Part shown: piece by piece, positions 22,144 through 31,463 of the stretch | Numbering within the stretch: position 1 is the first letter of the stretch | Layout: every line of letters starts with the position of its first letter | The notes under the pieces: model-generated | What the model was told of the DNA's origin: nothing | The model's input: only the letters and a program-made list of their open reading frames with translations | Databases searched by the model: none | Made by a program: the position numbers and the translations under genes | Assembly: GCA_036924285.1 (NCBI GenBank) | Contig: JAYKYS010000002.1 | Span: 8,928,001-8,992,000, forward strand | Direction: 5' to 3' | Origin: Asterella californica | Lineage: Eukaryota; Streptophyta; Marchantiopsida; Marchantiales; Aytoniaceae | Length of the DNA stretch: 64,000 bases

Positions 22144-22872
22144 CTCCACCTCTCTGATGTGTATGCGCACGACATATGTTGTGTTATGTGTATGCGCCAC
22201 TTCGCACTCGATCAACCTAGCCGAGGTGCCCAAACTGACGTGACAGCTGTCGTGTGCATACACATCGCTACACAACATACATCGCTGTCAGAGGTACACC
22301 ACACATACACATAACACATGGACGATGTCATACACATACACAAGTGTACCACAATAATCTGTATAGAGAAATTACCATCTCCAACACCACAACAAGGATT
22401 ACTCACAAACGGTCAAGCCAAACCCACTCTAAACGCGAAGAGAATCCGAGTTACACTCAACTAGACTATCCACCATAGCCTGGAGCTTGAAGGCTCAACT
22501 CAAAGAACTAAGACCTCCAAGCCCTACCTGCGAAGTTTACCCCTAGTGGGCTCTCTCTCCAACTCGCCCTAACGGCACTAACGGCCTTACCGGGATGCGC
22601 CACTTCGCACTCGATCAACCTAGCCGATGCGGTAAGAGGTACACCACACATACACATAACACATGGACGATGTCATACACATACACAAGTGTACCACAAT
22701 CGCCCTCCCTAACTGGCGGTTAGGTCCCTCTAACTCCAGATAGCTCCATATCCCAACTACGTGATACACACCTTCATGGGTGCAAGGATCAGGAGGCCGG
22801 GTGCTACATTGCTCCATCGTTAGTCGCCTGTCTGCAATCCATACCACGCAAAGATCTAATCGACTATCTCCG
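22144..22872 (-). repeat. Centre of the inverted repeat: element E LTR remnants in tandem
   Basis: On the minus strand, the 3' end of pol is followed by about 160 bases of 3' untranslated sequence and a purine-rich AGGGAGGGCGAT at 22699-22711. Next come an LTR starting TGTGGTACAC at 22698 and ending CTATACA at 22360, a 6-base spacer, and a second LTR fragment from 22353 to about 22200. The first LTR lacks the CACGTCAGTTTGGGC segment that the second has. No gene here. Confidence 0.7.
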
Positions 22873-23937
22873 CTATATACATCGAGGACAAACCCACCGT
22901 CCAGTAGGAACTACACTGAGAGGTGGAGTCAAACATGACATGTGCCAACCTCTCGAACAACCATCACACACCAACATACGGGCTGCTCCGCTAGCAGACC
23001 CACACAACATACACCTCAAGCCCGCGCGTACAACTGCTAAGTTTGGGTCAACGGTACCATCAATGTTGGGAAGATGACATGGCGCGCAATTACGCACATG
23101 GTCCTTCCACACAACACCATCACGGCCCTCTAACATGAGTACCCCAGAAGGTAACACCTCACGCACTCGTAAAATAGTGCGCCCTGCGGTCACGTCCAAC
23201 GTCGTCGGTGCAGTCTGCTGTAGATAGATATAATCGCCAGGATGAAACCTGCGAATCGACGGTCGATAACCTCCTCCTCGGATAGTCGCATATCGCAACG
23301 TGTCTCTATGCTGAGCAATCGCTAGGTTCTCAAAAGCCATAGGCATAACTCTCCGAAATGTCTCTGCTCGTTGAGAACATGCTCTCACCCACATATCCGG
23401 GTCATCAAGGTCCAGCACCTCAACAGAATCACGACGAATGGCCGAAGATAGATCTGGATCTCGGCCATACAATAGAAAATACGGTGAGAAGGAAGCCAAA
23501 GACGCTTGTCGGCTAAAACGGTAGCCCATAACCAACCATGGTAACTGCACATCCCAGTCTCCCAAGAGGCCCTTCTGCAAGCCATACTTGCGCAATCCTC
23601 TCTTCACCGTCTGAACTACCCTCTCCGCCAAACCATCCGCCTCAGGATGATCTCGAGATGTAGTCCGATGATCAATTAGCGCCTGATCACACAAGGTCTG
23701 AAACTCACCAAGGAACTCTGTACCTTGGTCTGTCAGCACTTCAGCTGGTGCTCCAAAACGACTCAGCACTCGATCTAAGAACGCGTACGCCGTCCCTTCA
23801 CTCGCCTTGTCTGGTAATGCCACCAACTCAATCCACTTGGAGAAGTGCTCCACCATCACCAACACATACCGGTGGTGACGTACGGTCAACTGTAAGGGTC
23901 TCGCAAAATCCAAACTCCAACGGTAACCCAACCCCAT
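22873..23937 (-). CDS. Element E integrase core with C-terminal PHD finger (inverted copy)
   Basis: 355 codons open on the minus strand. Integrase catalytic residues are visible as Asp in WSLDFARP, Asp in VLTDQGTEF and Glu in HPEADGLAERV. A host-binding GPY/F-like tail (RTILRVREVLPSG) follows. The last 50 residues form a PHD finger: C-x2-C-x11-C-x2-C-x4-H-x2-C-x14-C-x2-C with the usual Trp two residues before the seventh ligand. PHD fingers read histone H3 tails; in integrases, chromodomains play such a targeting role. A frameshift at about 23937 separates this frame from the integrase zinc finger upstream (24299-23886), so the copy is broken. Confidence 0.88.
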   Translation of the reverse strand: MGLGYRWSLDFARPLQLTVRHHRYVLVMVEHFSKWIELVALPDKASEGTAYAFLDRVLSRFGAPAEVLTDQGTEFLGEFQTLCDQALIDHRTTSRDHPEADGLAERVVQTVKRGLRKYGLQKGLLGDWDVQLPWLVMGYRFSRQASLASFSPYFLLYGRDPDLSSAIRRDSVEVLDLDDPDMWVRACSQRAETFRRVMPMAFENLAIAQHRDTLRYATIRGGGYRPSIRRFHPGDYIYLQQTAPTTLDVTAGRTILRVREVLPSGVLMLEGRDGVVWKDHVRNCAPCHLPNIDGTVDPNLAVVRAGLRCMLCGSASGAARMLVCDGCSRGWHMSCLTPPLSVVPTGRWVCPRCI

Positions 23938-24299
23938 AATCGGTAAGGGGTGTAACTGTGGAGTAGGAGCATTAACGATGCTCGTACTCGATCACAAACC
24001 ACACATCGTGCGACAAACTGTTGCACATCGATGTGCATACCACGCCACCAATACTGTCCTTGGAGTAAGCTATGCGTACGCTTCACTCCAAAATGTCCCA
24101 ACTCCTCATGGGCATGTCGTACTAACTGTGCCCTCTGGGATGGATGTGGCACTATCCGTACCCTTCCATCACCCCACACTCGAAGTACATGTCGTCCTTC
24201 TCGTCGAAATCTCTTCGCTCGTTGAAGAACACGATCTCGCTCCTTGGCACTTACTGTGCCTACTACCACACCAGTGCGTAGATACTCCATCACGGTCAC
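23886..24299 (-). pseudogene. Element E integrase N-terminus (inverted copy)
   Basis: Contains the HHCC zinc finger (H in VRHAHEELGH, then CVVCDRV) just before a one-base frameshift that leads into the core domain. It starts right after another frameshift at about 24300, where a short patch of foreign sequence has replaced the original (see finding). Confidence 0.8.
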
Positions 24300-25223
24300 A
24301 TCATCATGGATATCCCGCTGATAGAGAAATTACCATCTCCACCCTCAGGATCTAGAGACTCGTCATCTACTCTCTGACTAGAGAAAGATATGACTTGGCC
24401 CTCCATACTAGAGTTCATGGCCAACACACAAAGAAAGGCAGATGCATGCCACCTTGGCACTATCTCCTCATCAACCTCGTCATGCCATCGAGCCCCAGTC
24501 TGATCCTGCTGACTCGTGCACAGGTTGCGACTCAACCCGTCGGCATCTAGGTTTGCAACTCCAGGTCTATGTACTACCTGGAAGTCATACTCCTGTAAGA
24601 TCAGAGCCCATCGTGCAAGCTTCCCTGTAAGCTTGTCGGACTCCATCAACCACTTGAGCGGCTGGTGATCAGTGATGAGAGTAAAGGGGTTCCCAAACAG
24701 ATAACATCGAAAGTGTGCAACAACCCACACTGCCGCCAAACACTCTCCCTCATACGAACTATACCTCGCCTCCGCTGAATTATTGGAGCGACTGGCATAC
24801 GCCACCACGAACTCCTTTTTCTCATCATCATGCTGAGTCAGCACTGCTCCAAGTCCCAACATACTCCAATCGGTGTGTAGTTGGAAAGGACGCCCCCTAA
24901 CGGGTCTCCTCAAGATGGGAGCAGATGTCAACCTATCCTTGAGCTCTACAAAAGCTCGCTCTTGCTCATCTCCCCACTGCCACTCCTGGTCCACCTTCAT
25001 CAGCTTGGTCAACGGCTTCGCAATTGCACTAAATCCCTTCACGTACCGACGATAAAAGTTCGCCAAACCAACAAATGCCCGAACTCGACTCACATCTGTG
25101 GGGCGCGGGATACGTGCAATAGCCTCAACCTTCGTCTGTTGAACACCCAATCCACCTGGATAGATGGTGTGGCCCAGATACTCTACCAACTCCTGGAAGA
25201 ACTTACACTTCCCGGGGTGTAAC
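24296..25223 (-). pseudogene. Element E RT end and RNase H (inverted copy)
   Basis: Matches 20866-21790 of the plus copy almost base for base in reverse complement. It starts without the RT active site at TTACACCCCGGG and joins element D sequence through about ten filler bases. RNase H motifs are HTDWSMLGLG and ITDHQPLKWL. The frame ends early after GGDGNFSI because of a short replaced patch. Confidence 0.85.
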
Positions 25224-26957
25224 TACAACCTAACCCTTGAACCTAACCGCAAACCTGTCTCCATCTTCATCATCCTGTCCGACTGTCCATCCAATTGCAA
25301 CTGGACTTGTATCCACAGTAAGAACCACCGGCCTAGCACCATTGTAATCAATCCTTCCCAGAACTGGAGGAGATGATAGTAAAGACTTCAGCTTCCTTAC
25401 CGCATCAATATGCTCTTCCTCCCATCTGAATTTATGACCCTTATGCAACAATCCATACAACGGATCCGCCACATGCGCATAATGAAGAATCCAAATGTGG
25501 TAGAATACACAAGCACCCAAAAATCTTCTTACTTCTATCAGCGAGTTGCAAACCTCCTTCATCCTTCCAATCGCATCCACCTTGTTCGGATCTGGCTTCC
25601 GACCAAACGATCCACACAAATGACCAACGATCAAAACCTCTCTAACTCCAAACGTAGACTTCGCACCTGATAGCGTAAGATGAACTTCCTCAAGTCGAGA
25701 TAAGATCTTCTCACAGTCTGCGATGTGATCAGTGACGTATCACCGACACCCCCTCTGATCTAATGCTTCATCCTTCTCATCTTCCACACATCCTTTGATG
25801 GGGATGTCATCCAAGAACGGCATCATCTTTTCGGGGATGAAGTCCCTTAGAACTCGATTCATCTCGTTCATCATGTGTGCTACCGAGTTGGTAGCTCCCT
25901 GTGGTAAGGTACACATCTTAACCAACCCCAAAGGTGTCCTCATTGTCGTGAAGCTTCTGCTCTCCTCCGCTAGTTGAAACTGATCATACCCCGAGTAAAG
26001 ATCTCCCATTGAGTAAATCGCTCTTCCTGCAAACGCTTCTGCAAACTCATCCACAATCGGTCCCACCCCAGCATTTCTGATTGTTACTCCGTTCACCGGC
26101 TGCATGTCTTGGATGAACCGCAGCGACCCATTCTTCTTTGGTACTGTAAACCATCTGCTTGAATATGGTGCAAACGACGGCTCCAAGATCTTCATCCGCA
26201 TCTTCTCCTTCAGCAACTCCACTAGTTTGGGCAAGTGAGCCCGCGGTACTGGAATTGGTCTCAGGTTCCATGGCACATGCGGTACCGTGAAGATAACCAT
26301 CGGGGTAACAACGTACGGATCTACACACCCAATCTCATGTGGCTCAAAAGCAAATGCTTTCCCATGTCTTGAAAGCATCTCCTTGAAGCACATCCTCTCT
26401 TTTGGTAGAAGAGACCCATCAGATCCAATCTTCAGCTCTTCAAGGGTCTTCTCCGTGAACTTGTGTCCTATCATTGCCGGATCTCTCAAACTCTTCTCCT
26501 TTGAAGCTCGATCCATCTGTTGGTTGGTGTCTTCCGGCAAAGGACCAGCAACTGGCTTTACTTTCCTATCCACTGTCTTGTACCTTGTCTCAACTCGAAC
26601 CTCCGGTGCACGAAATGATTCGATCACCGAATAGACCTCCCTTGAATGAATCTGCACGACCTTATCCATATCCTCCCATCCAATAGACATGATCTCTCGC
26701 AAGGGATCTTCCAACCCATCCTCTTCATAAACACCAGAAATCCATTCATCCCCTTCTAGCTCACCCAACTCTTTCAACATCAACTCAACACCACGCAAAT
26801 ATTTTTGTTCTTTTCTTCTCAGCTCTTCTATCTTCTTGTAGACAGCAATCCCACACTCTGAAAATCCAATAAACCCTGTACAAAAGGCACTATCTCCATC
26901 AAGCGAGAGTACCTTCTCTTGCGCACCACCACAATCTCGCTCTATAGTGGTACTCAA
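25224..26957 (-). pseudogene. pol: Element D pol, N-terminal part: linker, RT, start of RNase H
   Basis: Starts at TTG 26957 in the -1 frame relative to gag-pro. Linker, then RT with FTVPKKNGSLRFIQDMQPVN, YSGYDQFQL, LPQGATNSVAHMM and catalytic F-L-D-D in PFLDDIPIKG (Phe instead of Tyr). One TGA at 25740-25742; the frame continues past it through VGHLCGSFG, RRFLGACVFYHIW and the RNase H start VDTSPVAIGW, until interrupted by element E at GDRFAVRF. Confidence 0.88.
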
Positions 26958-29365
26958 CGAAAATCCTTGAACTCTTCACTCACCCTTGGAAGCGGCTTCT
27001 CCCTCAAACGATCTCGGTTGCGCTCGTGGTTGGACGGTACAGTCAGGAACTGTACCGCTCTCTTCTCATCTTGACTTCGGATCCTAGCATACGCAGATCC
27101 GTCGTCCAGTACCTTTGTCTCCATCCGGGTTGCTATGATGAAAGGTTGACCCAGAATGAGTGGGTATGATGTTGCTTCCTGAACAAAGAAGTTTTGCTCG
27201 ATAGCAACATCACCTACGCGCACTCTGACGTCTGGACAAGCTCCATACAAATCTCCTCTTGTGTTGTTGGCTGCTCTTATGACCCATCCATGCTCTGTGT
27301 CGATCGGCCACTTCTTCCTCTTGTATAGCTCCTTCGACATGATGTTGATTTCTGATCCATGATCGATCAGAGCAACCATCGGCTCATCCAAGTCCTCGAT
27401 CCTCACCAACGTCTCCGTCGTAGCTCGAGCCCAGTGACTGTGACTGTAATGACTTGAGCTCCGCTTTCCATCCTCCTCTTCATCCTCGAAATGCACCCTG
27501 CGCCTTCGATCTCTTTCTTCCTCTGGAGAATAGACACTGCACCTTGCAAGATCTCTCTCCTCATCCACTGACATCCTAGTATCCAAAGCATGTGATAAAC
27601 CAGTCTCACCCGTAATTTGTCGTTTCCGTTTGATGACATCGATGATGACATCATGAAACTCACGCTTGGCGATGCTTAATACTTCTCTCAAAGTAAACTC
27701 CACCTTCGCATTCAGAATGCGATCTTCCAAGACTCCCTTCAAGTCTGTTGAAGCCTCGATATCCGACTGTAGCTTGTACGCAGCCGGCTTACCCTTCTCC
27801 TTCTGAGATTTCTCCTTCGATGAAGAAGGAGCATCGTCCATCGGTAGGTCTTGAGCTCCTGCATCCCGAAGCTCTTGGTGAATCTTCTCCCCTCGAGTCT
27901 GTCTCTTGGAAGAAGTTCCTTCCCCTGCATCCTCTGAATCTCGCCTTCTCTTCTCTTCCAACAACGCTTCGTGTTGGTTCTTGACGATGTAAGCATGCAC
28001 CGATAGAGCTTCTATCGGATCCTCCCATCCAGTATCCTTTCTGATCGTAGCAGCTGTCCTCTGCAACGTCTCACGTGCCATCTTCCCTTTCTGTTTCATG
28101 GAGATGGCAGATGACCACAACTCACTTGGCTCAACTTGCTTGTTGAAACTCCTCTCAGCCTGATCCTCTACCCTTGTGCCATAAGTTCCAGCTTCCATGA
28201 TTGCGACTGCTTGCGCTGATAGGTGGTCCTCAACCAACTTCTTCATCCCTCCTCTACCAAAGTTGGTCTGAAGAAGTGCACCAGTATCCCTCAACGCTAC
28301 CTTCCCATCCTTCCAGAAGATCACTCCTTGCTGTAGAATATCTGTGAACTCCTTGCAATCTCTGCACGGATGATCAGTACTATCGCACCAGATACACCGC
28401 TGGATCCAGCCTTGCTTCTCAACAGGTTTCGTTCCGCTTGTAGACCCTTGCTCCTCCAATCTGGTGAGCTTGATCTGCAGATCTCGCATTCCACGCAAAA
28501 TCTCCTCAAAGTTTGAATCATCCTTCTTCGGAGGTACCATAGGTGCCTAAACAACTGGAACAACTGGAACAGCTGGTACTACCTGTCTAGCAACATGAAC
28601 CACTGGTCGGACTACATGAACAGGTGTTACAGCTGTAGGTGTTGGTGCCAATCTCCTAACAGGAACTTTCTCTCGCCTCCGCTCCCTCTTGGTGAGCAGA
28701 CCAACAGCTTCTTCAACCTTCTTCCACCTGCTAGTCAATCCATCGTCCTCCTCCCGGTCTTCCAGAAGTACCTCTAACTTCTCCTGCAACTTCTCATCTG
28801 CAGCCCGAAGAAATAGCTCTGTCTTGTTGGACTGCAACGTCAACTTCTCCATCCTGGTTAGCCGTGAAAACTGCTTCTCAAACTCCCTGAGCAACTCTGT
28901 AGCTTGTAAACCCTTCCTCGGTTGCTCAACCCACTCCAAGAATGACTTCTTGGTGACTCGATCAGAGTCCTCCAAGAAGTACTCATCCATCAAAGCACGA
29001 GCAAACGTCTCCCAGTCCTTGTTAAAATGCTTCGTTAGCATTTTAACATGATCCCTAATCTCTGGAGCCGCTGCCAACTCAAACATCTCAATCATCTCAT
29101 CTTCTGAGACCCGGTTCAGCTCCATCTCCTTCACATAATGTCTCAGATACCTTGAGACATCTCTTCCATCAAACTGGTCAATCCTGCTGACCACCGCTTG
29201 TAGCACCTTTGTTGCCAAAGCTTCCTTCCGCTCATCAGATTGTTGCTGCCGTAAGAACATAGTGAAAGCTTGGAACATCGATGCAGTCGTTGGATCCAAC
29301 TGCACTTTCGGCAACCCACTTGAACCACTAGCTCCATCTCCATCACCTTTCCCATCCCCACTCAT
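26954..29365 (-). pseudogene. gag-pro: Element D gag and protease
   Basis: One frame of about 800 codons from ATG 29365, broken only by TAG at 28547-28549 (CAG in the likely ancestor). Gag helices (FTMFLRQQQSDERKEAL, FDGRDVSRYL) are followed by a Pro/Val-rich linker, a CCHC knuckle (CIWC-x4-H-x4-C near 28390), a Lys/Glu-rich region and the protease, with D-H-G-S-E-I-N near 27360 and ILGQPFI. It ends KDFR-stop; pol begins in the -1 frame at a GGATTTT heptamer. The best-preserved gag of this lineage in the window. Confidence 0.88.
26960..26966 (-). promoter_or_regulatory. Candidate -1 frameshift heptamer GGATTTT (element D)
   Basis: Phased G GAT TTT in the protease frame, two codons before TGA; pol is open in the -1 frame across the overlap. 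Same heptamer, same phase and same KDF/SDF context as in B and F. Confidence 0.72.
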
Positions 29366-29420
29366 GACTGCCAATCTCTTCTTCAAAGTTCACACACAGA
29401 AGAAATCTCCACCCCAGACC

Positions 29421-29438
29421 TTCACGTCGAGTTCACCA
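29421..29438 (-). other. Element D primer-binding site
   Basis: TGGTGAACTCGACGTGAA three bases after the LTR end, identical to that of element B. Confidence 0.7.
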
Positions 29439-29441
29439 CCG

Positions 29442-31463
29442 TATCGTGTCGGATATTTTGTGCGTGAAGGATGTCCAGGAAAACGCGAGGTTCCTGGCTG
29501 TGGAGATGCTGTGTGCCAAACAGAGACAAGACAGAGAAGAACAACCACGAAAAGGAATGCTGCGATATATACCACTCTGAAAGTATGTACACTGTCGATT
29601 CTTTCTCCAAACAGCACAAAACTGAGGAAAAGACCAGAGCGGTCTGTAACCTACTTCAGAAGCCCTAAAACAAACCCCTGAAACGTAACCCTAGTCTGAA
29701 ATCGCCAAAACGTAGCTCAAAGCAAGAGGAACTTCTCTTTGCTAACAACCAGAGCCACAACAGTATCATGCGATCCAAACCCAAGTCCAAATCACATCCA
29801 CACACTAGCTCTTGGCTAAAGCTAGCTACCACAAGCCATACACAACCAACTAAGTCCTTAACGAACTCAAAAGGACGAAACCTGTAGCGAAGGAACCGAA
29901 AAAGACCTATCTGGGAACTTTCTCCTTTCGCCAAACGATCTTCAAATGTTGATAGGGTCTCCTTCCCTGACTCCGTTGGCCCAAGAAACCTTCAGATCCG
30001 GCTCCCGATAGTTGAGATATCGCTAATTTTCGATCGCAGGTGATCGAACCTTCAAAAACTCCTCCCTGCGGCTTAAAACCGCTCACATCGCACAAACGGA
30101 TCGTCTAAACTGATATCCGTCTTCGCTGGTAGGTAGATCTGGCTACCCTGAACCCAACAAGACTCCAAACAAGCCATTTGGAGTTCCCCTTGCAAAACTA
30201 CTCGAGAAATTTGGTCGCAGGCTACAAAAAACTGACGTAAATCGGCTCCCTACGGCTCAAATTTGCTCACCACACCCAAACCAACAATCCAATTCACTTA
30301 CAGTCTTCTCCTATGCGTACATGAGGACTCCCTGATCGCGTAGGCACCAAGAACGAAGAGCTTGGCTCACCGATCGCGAAGAACAATCCAATCTCAAGTC
30401 GCAGGCGATGAAAACCTGACGCAAGCGCTTCTCTGCGAGCCAATTTCTCTCACAACTCTCAAACCGCCCGATAAAACTTTGTATCGTCTTCAATTTCCTG
30501 AAGAACTCGTTGTTCTGATCCCGATGGATCCAAGGACAGCAAGTTTGGATTCCGGAACGGCCCGAACGGTCCAACTCTCCTTCACAGATAACTGAAAATC
30601 CCAATTCTGCTCCCTGCGTCTCAATTTCTCCCAGAACACAACCCCCGATCCGTCTCTTCAAGAACCGTCTTAACCTGTGCGTAGCCTGCACAGATCTGAA
30701 CCCGATGACACCTTGCGCGCGTGTATTGGACTTCCCAATTCTCCAAAACATCCACCGACAGGTCGCAGGAACAAGCAAGCCCCCTAAGCAGCCCCCTTGC
30801 AACAGTCTGTACGTACGAAGTTCAACCCTCAATTATAAGAAGCAGGCCCCTTGCATCTTTAATATAACGCCTGAAGCTCTAAATACCCAGTCAGCAAGTA
30901 ACTAGGGGCCTAGCTTGATTTTACCTTTTTCCGAATCGCATAACTTCTTCTCTGGATGTCCAAACGAAATAAACAAGATGCCCATGGAAAGCTGACAACG
31001 AGCTCTATCCATCTATGCGATAAAAGTAAAGATCCGAAGTTGCACCAAAAGCTCGTAAGCTGGGGCCTAGCTTGTTTTCTCCATCTTTCGAGTCCTGTAA
31101 CTTCTTCACTATGCGTCCAAACGAAGTAGACAAAGTGCCTATGGAATGCTGACAAGGAGCTCTATCCACTGGTGCGATAAAAACGAAGATCTGAAGTGGT
31201 GCTAAAAACCCGTAAGCTGGGGCCTAGCTTATTTTCTCCATCTTTCGAGTCCTGTAACTTCTCCACTAGGTATCCAAACGAAGTAGACAAAGTGCCTTTG
31301 GAAAGCTGACAAGGAGCTCTACCCATCTATGTGATGAAAATGGAGATCTGAGATTGCACCAAAAGCCCGTAAGCTGGGGCCTAGCTTGTCTTCTCATGAG
31401 TGTCTTTGGAGCGACAAGCATCGAAGTTTGAATTTCAAGTAGCAGCCGGTCCACGACACGACA
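29442..31463 (-). repeat. Element D 5' LTR
   Basis: 2022 bases, TGTCGTGTCG at its start and CGACACGATA at its end, forming an imperfect terminal inverted repeat. It has about 165 bases (from about 29455) that the 3' LTR lacks. Other visible differences between the copies are scattered single bases. Confidence 0.88.

Larger units (their letters stand above)
14131..25223. mobile_element. Element E: DNA-methyltransferase-carrying Ty3/gypsy retrotransposon plus inverted partial copy
   Basis: A rearranged insertion inside RNase H of element D. A plus-strand copy (14131 to about 22143) has a 5'-truncated LTR, a long leader, gag, protease, methyltransferase, RT, RNase H, and a pol end lacking most of integrase. 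It meets a minus-strand copy (25223 down to about 22200) that starts inside RT and keeps RNase H, integrase, PHD finger and LTR remnants. I see no target duplication, and the junction at about 25224-25235 has filler sequence, so the present form is not a simple insertion. Confidence 0.85.
10435..31463 (-). mobile_element. Element D: Ty3/gypsy retrotransposon inside RT of B, itself split by element E
   Basis: Minus-strand element with 5' LTR 29442-31463, primer site 29421-29438, gag-pro 29365-26954, pol 26957-25224 and 14130-12375, polypurine tract about 12300-12318, and 3' LTR 10435-12299. The flanks ACGA (10431-10434) and ACGG (31464-31467) form a 4-bp target duplication with one mismatch. 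Removing it rejoins the RT reading of B (SGALR + FIQDMQPVN). Carries a few nonsense codons; probably inactive. Confidence 0.9.

Noticed and set aside
22254..22478. His/Thr-rich ORF in the middle of element E
   Set aside because: Lies in LTR remnants with CACATA-type simple sequence.
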